Positions 11,291 to 21,646 of a DNA stretch of 64,000 nt are shown here, one piece after another. The stretch's first letter is position 1, and every line of letters begins with the position of its first letter. The notes beneath the pieces are model-generated. The model did no database searches. It saw nothing but the letters and a program-made list of their open reading frames with translations, and was not told the origin of the DNA. The DNA comes from Mesorhabditis belari. Lineage: Eukaryota > Nematoda > Chromadorea > Rhabditida > Rhabditidae. Location of the stretch: positions 706,001 through 770,000 of the forward strand of contig CAUEEP010000897.1 in the NCBI GenBank assembly GCA_958450365.1, in the 5' to 3' direction. Made by a program: the position numbers and the translations under genes.

Positions 11291-12009
11291 CGAGAACTAC
11301 CGTAACCTTGTAGTCAGCACCAGCAATGAAACTATTCCGTTTGACGACCATGAAAGCGACCACACTGAGCACAAGGCAAATCGGGGAGAGCTGAAAAAGG
11401 AGAATGGATAGTTGGATTCTTTGAGAATATTTATGATCTGCCATATGCTAACTTTTAGACGTGACTATCCGTTACCGCGTTTTCGCATCCGCTTTATTGG
11501 GACAAATAATGATAGTCAGGTCTCAAAGATCACGGGGAAATCTTCAGGTTACAGATTTAACGACGTCCAAAGGAAAATGCTGGTTGTTTTTTTGCTTTCA
11601 AGAGTCTGTCGGGATCGATTGTCAAAATGAATGAGGAATAATTTTTTTTTTTAAACTCGCCGAAAGTAAAGTGTTTAGCTTAAAGCTTAAATAATCATGG
11701 TCTATTCTCACTGAAAATTTTTTCCGAGAAAATTCATTTATTTTGTGTTGATTTGGTAGATTTATTGCTAGAAATGTAGTATCTCAAAATCTTTGTTTTA
11801 CTTTAAAGTTTTCTGTTTTCAATGTATATTTGCTTGATTTTCAGAAAGATTTTCTATAAAATAAGTTTTTATTCTAAAGAAAGCTGTACAAAATGTGCAA
11901 AATCACAATAAAAAAATGGCACACTAAAAATGGGATATTTAGGTTTATAGCTTCCAAATTTTTTAGGACTTTTTAAAAACTTTTTGCTTTTTGTCATTGT
12001 AGCTGAGTT

Positions 12010-12111
12010 TTAGTCGACCTCTTCGATTGTGGGTCCTTGTCCTGATTGACCAGCACCTCCATGTGGGCCTCCTGATCCTCCACTAGGCATTCCACCAGCA
12101 CCACCGGCTCC
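12010..12111 (-). pseudogene. Orphan last exon of a cytosolic HSP70 gene
   Basis: Read on the minus strand, a clean acceptor (AACTTTTCAG) is followed by 33 codons and TAA. They are glycine-rich (GAGGAGGMPSGG, then GQSGQ-type residues) and end GPTIEEVD. EEVD is the C-terminal motif by which cytosolic HSP70s bind TPR co-chaperones, and a Gly/Pro-rich tail before GPTIEEVD is typical of metazoan HSP70. None of the ATPase or substrate-binding exons lies upstream: the maT element starts 67 bases away and nothing HSP70-like follows it. This is therefore a detached terminal exon, or the rest of the gene was displaced. The frame is undamaged, which suggests recent arrival or use as an alternative last exon. 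Confidence 0.85.
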
Positions 12112-12177
12112 CTGAAAAGTTAATGATTAGATTGTTATTATTCTTTTTTTTAGTAAATTTATAGGCATTAGTAAATA

Positions 12178-13468
12178 CAGGGTGACCAGAAATAACGTTG
12201 CGGCCTAATTTAGCCTATTTTTTAAAAATCCAAAAAAGATTTTGTAACAGAAACAATTTTTTATTAACAACAGATATAAAGAGAGTATAAAATCTACTTT
12301 TCTTCAAAGTGGCCACCTTTGGCTCCGATGCAGAACCTCAAACGCTTGATGAAGTTTTCGGCGATGGGCCGCAGCTCGGCCGGAGTGATTCGATCCCATT
12401 CCCTGGTCAACGATCGCTTAAGAGTCTCCAAACTTTTGTGGGGTTTTGCACAAGCCCTTGCCTCCAAAATTGACCAAACACTGTAGTCCAACGGATTGAG
12501 ATCACACGAATACGGAGGCCATTCCTGGGCCGAGATGAAATCCGGAAAGTTTGTCCTACACCAGTCCTGTGTGGATTTGGCTCGATGAGAAGGAGCGGAG
12601 CCTTGTTGGAAGGTCCAAAATCCGTTACCAAAGTGCTGTTGAGCCCATGGAAGCAAAACATCTTCAAGAATCTTTTTTTGGTACACATCCTTATTGATTT
12701 TTATTCCAGAATCGATGAAAATGAGAGGAGTTTTGCCGGTTGCGCAGATTCCGGCCCATACCATGACCTATTTCGGATTTTGTCGGTGTTGAACAATCGC
12801 AGAGCTGCCTGGAGGGGACGTTGACCAAATACGATCCTTTTGGTGGCTGTAGCTTTGCTCCACCGAGAAGAGCTTCTCGTCAGAAAACAGGATTCGCTCC
12901 CAGTGTGGAGTTGCGGCCCGCTTGAGAAGCTCTCGACATCTTTCGAGTCGAACTCGTTTGTTGTTGTCGTCGAGTTGTTGCCCTGGCTTGAGCTTGTAAG
13001 GGTGAAGATTGAGCTCATTTTTTGCCATAAGTCGAACCGATTCGCGAGCGATCCCCGTCTGTCGAGCGATCTTTCTCATTGAGACCTGTGGATTCCGGGC
13101 CACGCGCTTCTGAATCACTTTGCGATTTCTGGAGGTGTTGACAGTTCTTTTTCTGCCTCTTCCTGGACGATCTCCATCGTTGCCAAGCTCCTTGTATCGC
13201 TTAATCGCTTTTGAGACGAGCTGATGAGAAACACGTAGCAATCGCGCGATCGCACTCACGCATTGACCTTGACGATGAAGCTCCAGAATCGCAGATCCCT
13301 TGTTTGTCATCCTATAAAAAATAAATAGACTTGAAACAAAGTAAAACAACAAAGAAACTAATAAAAACAATCACAGAGAATAGGTTAAAAATAAATCTGT
13401 CTCCCAAAATTGAAACTATGAGGATTTTAGGCTGCCGAAAATCCGCAACGTTATTTCTGGTCACCCTG
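12178..13468 (-). mobile_element. maT-like Tc1/mariner transposon, nearly complete
   Basis: Terminal inverted repeats begin CAGGGTGACCAGAAATAACG at 12178 and mirror at 13468. A TA dinucleotide lies directly outside each end (12176-12177 and 13469-13470), as expected for a Tc1/mariner target duplication. The element is 1291 bp and holds one transposase gene on the minus strand. Confidence 0.93.
12294..13310 (-). pseudogene. maT-like transposase with one stop and a mutated catalytic Asp
   Basis: Starts at the ATG at 13310 (MTNKGSAILELH) and runs 339 codons in one frame. An N-terminal HTH pair (SAIARLLRVSHQLVSKAIKRY and a second ARQTGIARESV helix) precedes the catalytic domain. The first Asp is in FSDEKLF and the third in SCDLNPLDY. 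The second Asp is replaced: the motif reads FQQGSAPSHRAKS where the family has FQQDSAPSH. A TAG at 12768-12770 splits the frame just before MVWAGI. With both defects the copy cannot encode an active enzyme, although its ends look intact. Confidence 0.9.
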
Positions 13469-13559
13469 TATTGGGTTGGGGACTATGACTCAGCGGCTAG
13501 TTTCCCAACACTCTCTTAAATTGTAAGCAACAGATAGGGTATACGAAATTGCCAATTCC

Positions 13560-13880
13560 CTCTTCAATGTCCTCAATTCCTGCATTTCAATGGGCTTCTC
13601 CCCCTCCATCTCCATCATTGATCGTTCGTCCTGTCTCCTCCATTCATCCCTCAACTCCTCCCGTCTTCAATTTGCTGATTGCTAGGACACATTCGTTTTG
13701 ATCTTCAAAAACTGCCCCGCTTTGGGTTCCAGTCATCCCTCAACTCCTTTTATGGTGGATTTTGTGAACATTCCAAGAATAAAGAACGTTCTGTTTTAGA
13801 TCAACACTTTTTGCATTTGCAAAAAAATAAAAAAAAAACCAATAGCACCAAGACACATAAAGTTCCAAACTTCCACTAGT
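13560..13880 (+). repeat. Block S fragment joined to block T fragment
   Basis: 13560-13740 matches block S (CTCAATTCCTGCATTTCAATGG, CTCCATCTCCATCATTGATC). It then switches to the trailer T end (GATTTTGTGAACATTCCAAGAA) that leads into the KX fragment on the minus strand. Confidence 0.45.
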
Positions 13881-13931
13881 AAGGTCTGGAAGACCAGGGC
13901 TAGGATGCAGAGGATGCAATAAGCAGTTCTA

Positions 13932-14465
13932 TTTTATTTCTCTTTCTTTTTTAGTAACTTCTTTATTAACTCACTGATCCTAGCCTCTTGTTCGTTAGTA
14001 AATTGGCTATAGGAAGCCGAATTCGGCACTTTCTCCAAATCAAGCCATTCTGTTCTTGGGTTGCCTTGATAATCAATCAAGCGGATGTAGGTTGTCCCAA
14101 AATCACTCTTGATCAAAGCATAAACCCTCTCATTGAGCTTTGACTCTTGAAAGTATTCTCTTAATACTCCAACATCAATATTATGAGGTTTCTTCTTGAG
14201 ATCCAATCCAGGAATACTTTCCCTATCTTCATAATTATTTGGATGATCCAAGAGAATCAAAAATGGAATATCTAAGAGATTTTGACAGCAAAGCAATAGA
14301 AATGGATGATACACGAAACGAAAAGTAAGATCTCCTTCAGATCTTATACAATTCATGTAACTGTCCAGAAATAAAACCTCATTCTTCGGGATTTCACCAC
14401 ATACTGAAATGTGAAATCCCTTCTAAACCCATCCATTTGACATTTCCCTGAATGATTCTTTTTTC
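13932..14465 (-). pseudogene. KX-domain C-terminal fragment
   Basis: The minus strand is open from about 14430 to the TAA near 13934: PKNEVLFLDSYMNCIRS, then CCQNLLDIPFLILLDHP, ESIPGLDLKKK, NERVYALIKSD and RLIDYQGNPRTEWLD, ending in a basic tail (KKLLKKKEK). It begins abruptly after sequence corresponding to the KX PICQKNHS region (ATGATTCTTTTTTCAATC at 14450). There is no kinase and no N-terminal KX half. Its tail frame (NSASYSQFTNEQ) matches the second of the two tail repeats in D. A truncated duplicate. Confidence 0.75.
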
Positions 14466-14469
14466 AATC

Positions 14470-15480
14470 AACTAATCACTAACCCATTGTCATTTTACTT
14501 TTGGGTAGTCGAACTCCAGTGAGTAGAGAATTGGACGTGGCTCTGAGGGTCTCCAATTCTTCATATCAGCGACTTTTTCCCACGGACACTTGCAAAATGA
14601 AAACGGATTTACTTTGGGAAACTAGCGTAACCTATCGTACTCTACCAGCCACTGCTGTAATCTTGTCTTTTATCTATCCAATCCATCTACTTTTATTTTG
14701 TTTTTCTGAAGGATATCGAAAGATACAAAAAGTGAATCGATTCGATAACAATAAGAAACAAGATTAGAGTTGTTTTCAAGAGTTGACACTTTTTAGAAAC
14801 CGTATTATCTGAGAGGAACACACTAGTCGATTACGGTAGAAACAATGACCATCTCTCAATTTTACTGAAGTGAACGTGGCGATGAACTCGGGAGCTGTTG
14901 CTTTGTAGCTAAAATTTTAAAAATTTTGTAAATTCTGATTTGATTCAGTATCCTAAAAGTAGATTTTAAAAGTTCTACATAAAAAAGGCAAAAACTTGCA
15001 GCGAACATAATCTACCGGCACGATGAACTCAAGCTTTTTCTCGGCGTTTCCTAGGATTCTTAAAGAAAAAGTCGTGAGCACTCTATGAAAGCCAGAATTG
15101 TAAAAATTCAACAGCTATTGTGAGAGAATTTTCGCATGTCGATAACGTTTTTTGTTTCGAGAATTGAAACTTTAAAAAGCGAACTCAAGAAACGGTAAAT
15201 ATCGGAGAACATGAGATCGTCATAAATTTTCCCGGGAATCATCTTCTCAAACTTTAGTTTCACCTTGACCTAATTCCGAAGATCAAACTCATTCAAATCT
15301 GTCTAAACCGATCGTTAAATGGGTTAGATCATCTTTTATTCATTTTTACTTAAATTGCTATGAAACACAACAATCTTTGATCAGGTAAGCCATCAGGGTT
15401 TACCTGATCTGTCCAGGACTATTAGGTTGACAATAATCAGGGCTTCATAGTTCTTTAATTTTATAAAGTATACGGAAAGT
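14470..15480. other. Gene-free stretch
   Basis: No family member, transposase or convincing exon seen. A 267-bp open frame at 14501-14767 has no splice context, homology or compositional support, so I do not call it. Confidence 0.35.
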
Positions 15481-15567
15481 CACCGTAAATGATGCATTAA
15501 AGCGACCGGTTACTTTATTTTTTTTAATACCCTCTTGGGGGTCGCTCTAATACAGCATTTACAGTAG
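15481..15567. mobile_element. Short palindromic element, MITE-like
   Basis: CACCGTAAATGATGCATTAA at the left pairs imperfectly with CTAATACAGCATTTACAGTA at the right, around an AT-rich centre. Related sequence (CATTCTAATACAACATTTACGG) occurs near 27805-27830. No coding capacity. Confidence 0.5.
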
Positions 15568-15734
15568 GTTGTTATACATTTTTTAAATGCTTGAATCAAG
15601 CTCTAAAATATTGATCACACATGATTTTGATGGCTTTTAGCTTTAGAGTTTCCAAGTGGTTTGAAGAGGTAACGAGGAGGGCACAGGAGTCAGCTAAAAC
15701 GATTACTCTTTGAGCGATAGTTGATCAAAAAACT

Positions 15735-16050
15735 CGTCTCACGCCCCCAAAAATAGCACTAAAGCAAACCGAAAAGGTCTCCTTCGTAAATCGTTAAACA
15801 AAGACGGTTTCAGAAAGACTAATTCAGGATCACATGTGGCATTTGGTATGGCGAGTGAATCAGAGCGAGAGATAAGACCTTCCTTGTTCAAGACCCTCAC
15901 TCTTTTCAAACGCAGCCAAATAATATTTTTTGTTGACTCGACCAATCTTATCTTGCAATATAACTTGCAAGTTTCGACTTTGACTTTTTGTTCATTTTGA
16001 TTATTTAACAACGGCTCTTCGATATGTCTTCATTAATAAGGGCTTCGACT
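15735..16050. repeat. Dispersed repeat R2, copy 1
   Basis: About 300 bp repeated in inverted orientation at 25865-26160, with a third partial copy at 26645-26770. Shared landmarks are a CAAACGCAGCC stretch, ATAAGACCTT-type sequence, TTGACTCGACCAAT and the edge GGCTCTTCGATATGTCTTCATT. A 90-codon open frame here is broken in both other copies, so it is not called as a gene. Confidence 0.6.
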
Positions 16051-16089
16051 TAAAAGCGTGACTCAAGGACTTAAATGCAAATACTCTAA

Positions 16090-16380
16090 TAGTCGTGCGC
16101 ACAAAACCCACCATCTTTCTGCTCCTTGTCAGTAATGAATGCAATTCCCAGATGGACACGCGCAAATAAGAGAAATCAGATTTTCACCAAAAGGGGAATT
16201 GGAATAAAACCTTTATAATTTTCATAAACACGTCCAAGTTTATTCTAGAAGATTAAACATGACCATGTTTAATGTGTCCAAACCTAGTCACTACTTAGTT
16301 TTAGTTTTTCCACTATTTTCTCTCAATTTTGAACGGATTTCTGTTTCTTTTTTTGCGTTCTGCAGATATTCATTTACCGA
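16090..16380 (+). repeat. Trailer block T, free-standing copy
   Basis: Starts CAAAACCCACCATCTTTCTGC and continues through AATGCAATTCCCAGATGGACAC to AGATATTCATTTAC. Matches the trailers after B and D, but no KX coding sequence precedes it. Confidence 0.5.
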
Positions 16381-16477
16381 AAAGAAAATACGAAAAATTG
16401 AGAAACTTTTGTTCAAGATTGTACTATTTCTTTACGGTTGCCGTAGCTTAGGGTCGCGTTTTGCTGATATGCTTCGT

Positions 16478-16581
16478 GATCAAATCTTACAAACACGACC
16501 TTTCTGGTGCACCGATTTCTTCGTTTTTCTTGCAACAGCACGCCAGAAAGGATGTGTTTACAAGATTTGATCCCAAAGTAC
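16478..16581. mobile_element. MITE-2 family member
   Basis: Inverted-repeat ends TGATCAAATCTTACAAACAC and AAGGATGTGTTTACAAGATT flank a short centre. Closely related foldbacks occur at 20751-20868 and 29851-29963, and a half copy near 34483-34515. No coding capacity. Confidence 0.55.
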
Positions 16582-16819
16582 ACAGTGAAAAAGTACCATC
16601 AGAGCGGGGCAGTTTTCGATATAAAGCTCGGTTATGGAAACTTAATTTATTGTTTTGGTTTTGGCCATAGTTTTGGAAGTAAATTTGTTGAGCTGGCCTA
16701 GTCCAAAAGAGCCAAAGGTTTAATTGCATGAGTACTCGAGATGGTGAGAAGCCTGGTTCTACTAAATCATTGAATACTTTAGTAATTGAACAATTCCTAG
16801 ACTACGTTATCCATTGCAG

Positions 16820-17032
16820 ATCTGGAACCCGATCCTGTACGATCCTAACCTTCAACTCCGACAGACATTCATCCGCCTTTTGCCCGCTTCATGGGGAAGG
16901 CGTTTCTCTTCAGACGATCTTGAAAAGACTTCTCCGCTCATCAATGGGTATTGTCACCAAAATGGGCTGAATGGTGTCGATCATCCATCAAATTCCCCTT
17001 CATCGACTCAGCCAACGAATGAGGCCACCCAG
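16820..17032 (+). pseudogene. Orphan exon of an unrecognised host gene
   Basis: An open exon of exactly 71 codons in phase 0/0, between a good acceptor (CCATTGCAG) and a good donor (CAGGTGCGT). It reads IWNPILYDPNLQLRQTFIRL, then WGRRFSSDDLEKTS and a Ser/Pro/Asn-rich end. It is GC-richer than its flanks. A compatible 12-codon phase-0 exon lies at 17930-17965. No start or terminal exon is visible nearby. Either part of a host gene spread over long introns or a duplicated exon. Confidence 0.5.
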
Positions 17033-17929
17033 GTGCGTGGCCCTCCACTCACTCACAGTCCCCAATATCTCTTTGATCTTTCATCATTACTGTATTCCCC
17101 TTGGGTAAACTGTTTTTTAAAAGGTGCTCTTTGCGGGGAAAGCTAGCGTGCTCTTACCGTCATTACATTGCAGGTCTAAGTTTAATCTGATGCCAGATCA
17201 GACAAATAGCTTTCAGTCAGGTAGATTCAATGTTTTCTGCTACAAAAACAGTTAGAACTTGTTTGGAATTCGGTAACTTGTTTAGCAGTACCGTAGCTTT
17301 TTCTCAAGCTCACCTTTTAGAAAACAGTTCAACCCAAGGGAAATACAATCTATTTTGTCATCCATATTGTTGTTTTTTGTCTAGATCTACCGATTTTGAT
17401 GTGGTTTGATCGGGTTTTTAAAGCAATCTTGTAGAAGTGGGTTAGAGATTTCAGCACAAAAAGGAATAGGAATTGGAATAAGTAGAAAGTAGACTTTTTA
17501 CCCTAAACTTATGTTATTCTGTAGAACAAGTACGTACCCGTGTACGCTGCAAACTTGCCGAGCTCTGACTAGGGGGAGAGCTTTAAAACGTGGCCCGACT
17601 ACCGTAACCCGTAGTCCCTGTTACAGTGACCCAATTGAAACTGCAGTGAAACTAATGACTGCAACATTAACAAGCTTGTGCTAGGAAACAGAAAGATCTA
17701 TGGACATGGCTCTGCTACGGTAATTGAAGCTTGCTTTTGAGTAACAACCAGAGTCAGTGTTCTTCAAAGAGTTTGCCAAAAACAAATATCTGATTACGGA
17801 TAGATAATAAAAAGTACAAAGTTCAATGTCTTTTTCACTTTTAACTTCTGAATTTTAAAACCTTTTCACTTCTTCTTCTCATCACCAATCTTTTCCAATT
17901 CTTTTCTTTCCAATTTCTCTTCTTTTCAG

Positions 17930-17965
17930 GAAAGCAATTTGCTTTCGAGCACTTTCTATTCGAAG
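17930..17965 (+). other. Possible 12-codon microexon
   Basis: TCTTTTCAG acceptor, then 12 codons (ESNLLSSTFYSK), then a GTTTGT donor, phase 0/0. It could follow the 16820-17032 exon in frame. Short, so support is weak. Confidence 0.3.
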
Positions 17966-17999
17966 GTTTGTGTCGAGAGAGAAAAATGCCATTATATTT

Positions 18000-18610
18000 T
18001 TTGTTGCATGACTACTTTTCCTTAAAAAGATGACTATCAGTTTTTTTAGTAAAAGCCTTCAGAACCCAAGATTTTAAGTACAAAGAAAGGTTTTAAGTAC
18101 AAGAAACAAGTTCTTTACTATGTACTTTTGCCGAAATTTTTGCAAACCCACCCTTCCTAGTAGACTGAAATTCTGAATTTTTCTCGATATTGCTCATTTA
18201 TTTAAGAATACGATGGAGATAGTTGAGTTACGCGACATTTCCAAGTAGACAAAGTAACGCCTAACTGGGATTTCACCCAACTCATCTATTTTGTCGTTTT
18301 TCTTCCTATAATTACCTGATTTCGAGAGAAATCGAAGAACTCAAGGCACCAGAAAGGATGCGTTTACAAAAATTAGTACAGCTCAAATTCTTGAAAATCA
18401 TTAGAATGACCAGATTTTCTCGTTTTCGAATGCTGTGAGCTCCATAGTTGAAAAATTTCTTTAAAATTGCTTTAAATTAGGTTTCCCTGATGTTTTAAAT
18501 GTGTCAAAATCAGAGAAAATTCTTTTGGTGTTTCAGCGTGTAAATTAACTTCTTCTCTACAACTTCTCTGCTTTCTTTTCTCTCGGAATTGAGGTGAAGA
18601 GGTGATTTTC
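18000..18610. other. Gene-free stretch
   Basis: No recognisable feature except a short MITE-2-like half site near 18345-18375 (CACCAGAAAGGATGCGTTTAC). Confidence 0.3.
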
Positions 18611-19260
18611 CTGTCTACCCCAAAATTAATGGTTTTTTTGTTTCTTTGTTCATTGTAAATTTGTCTCTGAGTTTTATGAAGAGATTGGGTAATTCATCCA
18701 AAATTTTGGATGGATTGCAAAACTGTGTCTTTATCTTCTCGATGATTGTCATCTCGATTCCCATTCTTTCGATCTTCTTCCCCTTCCCCTCAACCTTCTT
18801 CCCAATTTCTCTTCTAAATCGAGGCCTTTGAGTAGTGTCGGGCCACGCCTGCATGAACGCACTCGGTTGACGATCTCATTTTTATTATTTTCATCCACCC
18901 AAGCTTTTTTTTCATTTCTCATTCTTAGTTGAATGTAAATTCTGGCTTTTTTGGTTCATTATGGACCTTTCTTGATCACGTGTACTTTATACTCAAAATC
19001 TCCAAAACACATCCCACTGAATTCTTCATTTTTTCTTGAAGAAGCGACTGGTTTTTATGGGGAAAACCATGAAACCAGTGCACTAGAAGTTGTGCGTTTA
19101 CATGGGTCGAGCACCAAAGTATATGGGTTTGGTGAGTAAATCGAGTCGGTTTAGTTACCCGATTTTAAATATTTAAGGTATTTTCAAGGTCAAGACAAGT
19201 TACATGTAGATCTGCTCATTTCTCTTTTCACCCGCATGTTTCCCCCAAATTTTACCCCAG
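18610..19260 (-). repeat. Inverted duplicate of 5290-6000
   Basis: Second copy of the block described at 5290-6000. The two ends diverge at different points, and short ORFs are interrupted here. Confidence 0.55.
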
Positions 19261-19679
19261 TTTTCGGGCCGACACCCTGTAACAACCTCACCGTACTTAT
19301 ATTTTACCATATTGCTTTTCTTCTTAACATCACTTATATCAAAAGATTTTCTGGGAAAGGATTGGTATTGAAAAAATAAGGACGATTCGGTAATTGAACT
19401 GACTTTGATTTTAACATAATGAGCTGAAAGGACATCACCCAATCAACTTCAGTTTTTGAACTGATTGGGTAATTGAACCGATTGCGCTGAGTGAATGCTA
19501 CGGAATACTCGATATCAAACCGAATTTGGTAACTGTAGTTCAACTATACTGGGAATTTGATGAAACCTCAGAAAGATTACATGAAGACTGACTACAATTA
19601 GATAACTAAATCAAAGTTAAACTAAACGAATGGGTAACTAAACCAAAGTTTAGTTCGTTAAAAGAACTCATTTGGATTG

Positions 19680-20130
19680 AACTCGTTTGGTAAATTAGGC
19701 AATTAGACCAAACTGTCAAATGAACGGAATGGCTGGACAAATTTTGAGTTATTGAAGCGACTTTGGGGTATTTTATTGAGCCACAGAATGACCGCGGCAT
19801 GGAAGGGTTATGCAATTGAACCAACTGCCGAAGGAGAAGCTGCGCACCACCCCAAGGCACACGGTTGGAGAAAACTGACAAAATAAGGGCTAAAAATGAG
19901 TCTCAAAGAGTCAATCTTTTTCTCCTCAAAGGAAAACTTGCCAAATCCTTATCCAAAGCTTTATTTTTCTTCAGCACAAACCGTAGATTTACTTGGTTTT
20001 TGGAAAATTTTCCGTTTTATATTTCAGAGTGCTATTTTCCCCCCGAAAATCCAACTAATTGGGCTGAGCTTGCAAATTCTTAACATCGTTGTACCGATTT
20101 AGTTTGAAAAAAGTCAAGATCTACTTAATT
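19680..20130 (-). repeat. Inverted duplicate of 3650-4150
   Basis: Reverse-complement match to 3650-4150 (for example AAAATTTTCCG, GGGCTGAGCTTGCAAATTCTTAAC and GTACCGATTTAG). It ends where the coding-type exon at 20145 begins. Confidence 0.5.
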
Positions 20131-20144
20131 TTATCTTTTTTTAG

Positions 20145-20312
20145 AGGAGCTTCGGAAGGTTGGATGATCGAGGATCGGTGGTTGTGATTCGGAAAAGAAG
20201 TCGAGAAGAAAAAGCGGATGAGAGAAGTGATTGGGAAAGGGTAATGGGAGACAATGAGAGGGAATTGATGGCAATCGAATCGAGGAGGGGAAGCAGACTG
20301 TCGGCTATACGG
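20145..20312 (+). pseudogene. Orphan 56-codon exon, with a decayed second copy at 28105
   Basis: Acceptor TTTTTTTAG, 56 open codons in phase 0/0, donor CGGGTGAGT. The product is strongly charged: RSFGRLDDRGSVVVIRKRSR, then EEKADERSDWERV and NERELMAIESRRGSRL. Codon structure and intact splice sites suggest a true host exon. The same exon with its flanks recurs at about 28105-28275 with indels and stops. Family unknown. Confidence 0.5.
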
Positions 20313-20479
20313 GTGAGTTTGTGAGTAAGTGTGAGCAATTGAACCGGAGATAGGGAATGGAACGAGTAAGAATCCTCTTTTTTTTCATTGATAGGGGAGT
20401 CAAACGAATCCTAATTGGTCATCTTTAAGAACAAATAGGTTAAATAAACTACAATTTTGCAATTAACGATTCCCGTTTG

Positions 20480-20740
20480 TAGGTAATCGTCTCGAAACTT
20501 TCCTCCGGCCTCTCCGATCAAGGTGACGAGGATCGCGAGTGTCTTATCCCGTCAACTCCCTCTTCAATGTCCTCAATTCCTGCATTTCAATGGGCTTCTC
20601 CGCCTCCATCTCCATCATTGATCATTCGTCCTGTCTCCTCTATTCATCCCTCAACTCCTCCCGTCTTCAGTTTGCTAATCGTTAGGACACATTCGTTTTG
20701 ATCTTCAAAAACTGCCCTGCTCTGATGGTACTTTTTCACC
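20480..20740 (+). repeat. Dispersed block S, full copy
   Basis: Begins GTAGGTAATCGTCTCGAAAC and runs through CTCCATCTCCATCATTGATC to GTTTTGATCTTCAAAAACTGCC. Matches 29580-29810 closely, and 38745-38975 on the other strand. Confidence 0.6.
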
Positions 20741-20750
20741 CAGTACTTTG

Positions 20751-20868
20751 TGATCAAATCTTGTAAACACATCATTTCTGGCGTGCTCGAGTCGTTGTTG
20801 TAGAAAAGAACGAAGAAATCTGTCCGCCAGAAAGGTGGTGTCGACAAGATTCGATCAAAAAGTGATCA
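20751..20868. mobile_element. MITE-2 family member
   Basis: Foldback: TGATCAAATCTTGTAAACAC on the left pairs with GTCGACAAGATTCGATCA on the right. The inner arms TTTCTGGCG and CGCCAGAAA also pair. It immediately follows block S, as at 29851. Confidence 0.6.
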
Positions 20869-20989
20869 CAGAGATTAAAAGTGACCAAAGCTAAAGCAAC
20901 CGTAAAGGAAAGGTACCATTTTGAAGAAGAGGCTCCCAATTTTTACAACCAATTCCAAAAAACGCAGCTCAATTTTATCCATCTTTTCT

Positions 20990-21180
20990 TATTTTTACGA
21001 ATGTACCGGTTCTGGTGTTATTGTTTATTCTCATTTACGGGGTTCCTTCATTTATGGGCACTCATTCTTTCTTTTCCCATCATTGCTTGTACATTTGTGA
21101 ATTTTATAAGCTTTTCTTTTTCTCCACCTTTAGTAATAACATATCAATAAAATAAAAAAATTTATTTGACTATGGATGTA
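20990..21180 (+). repeat. Repeat carrying a degraded small hydrophobic ORF
   Basis: Homologous to 30096-30290, 30379-30569 and 45014-45202 (minus), where it encodes a peptide of about 62 residues. Here the frame is shifted early, leaving only pieces. Confidence 0.5.
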
Positions 21181-21436
21181 AATGAATATTTACCGAACGA
21201 AAAAGAAACAGAAATCCGTTTAAAATTTCAGCAAATTTCATGTTTAAAACAATTAGAAAAGCACTTCTTGGTGATGATTTTCAGGCCGAAATTTTAAGGT
21301 TAACTCTCTTAAAGGTTTCCCTGTCTATTTTGAAGGAAAGAAGAACTTTAGTGAGAGAACACGGATTTACAGGGCATGTGAAAATAAGTCAACTTCAGTC
21401 CAGACGTTCTCAGCTATTTTTCCACAAAAGATTTTC

Positions 21437-21482
21437 AAAATTCAATACTTCGTAGTCTGAGGACTACGAAGTATTGAATTTT
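21437..21482. other. Perfect 21-bp hairpin
   Basis: Arms 21437-21457 and 21462-21482 are perfectly complementary (AAAATTCAATACTTCGTAG and its complement) with the 4-base loop TGAG. It lies in sequence equivalent to intron 7 of the kinase genes. Other copies carry single, unpaired versions of the arm. Confidence 0.8.
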
Positions 21483-21646
21483 CCTCCACACAAACCACAC
21501 AAACCATGAAAATTCCAGTTATTTTAATGGTTAAATAAGTAAATAGGAGCGAAAAGAAATTTGCGAAGTTTCACACTTCCAAACCGAATCGTTGAGTAAG
21601 TTTCTTTTTTGTTGAAATTTTATACTTCTAAGATATAATAACCTAG

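Noticed and set aside
14501..14767. 88-codon open frame
   Set aside because: No homology, splice context, repeats of it elsewhere, or composition typical of coding sequence.
15739..16011. 90-codon open frame on the minus strand
   Set aside because: It is part of repeat R2; the two other copies have stops and indels in the same frame.
19380..19480. GGTAATTGAACC motifs resembling parts of a nematode spliced-leader sequence
   Set aside because: No 22-nt leader followed by a donor and an Sm site can be found; treated only as a motif cluster.
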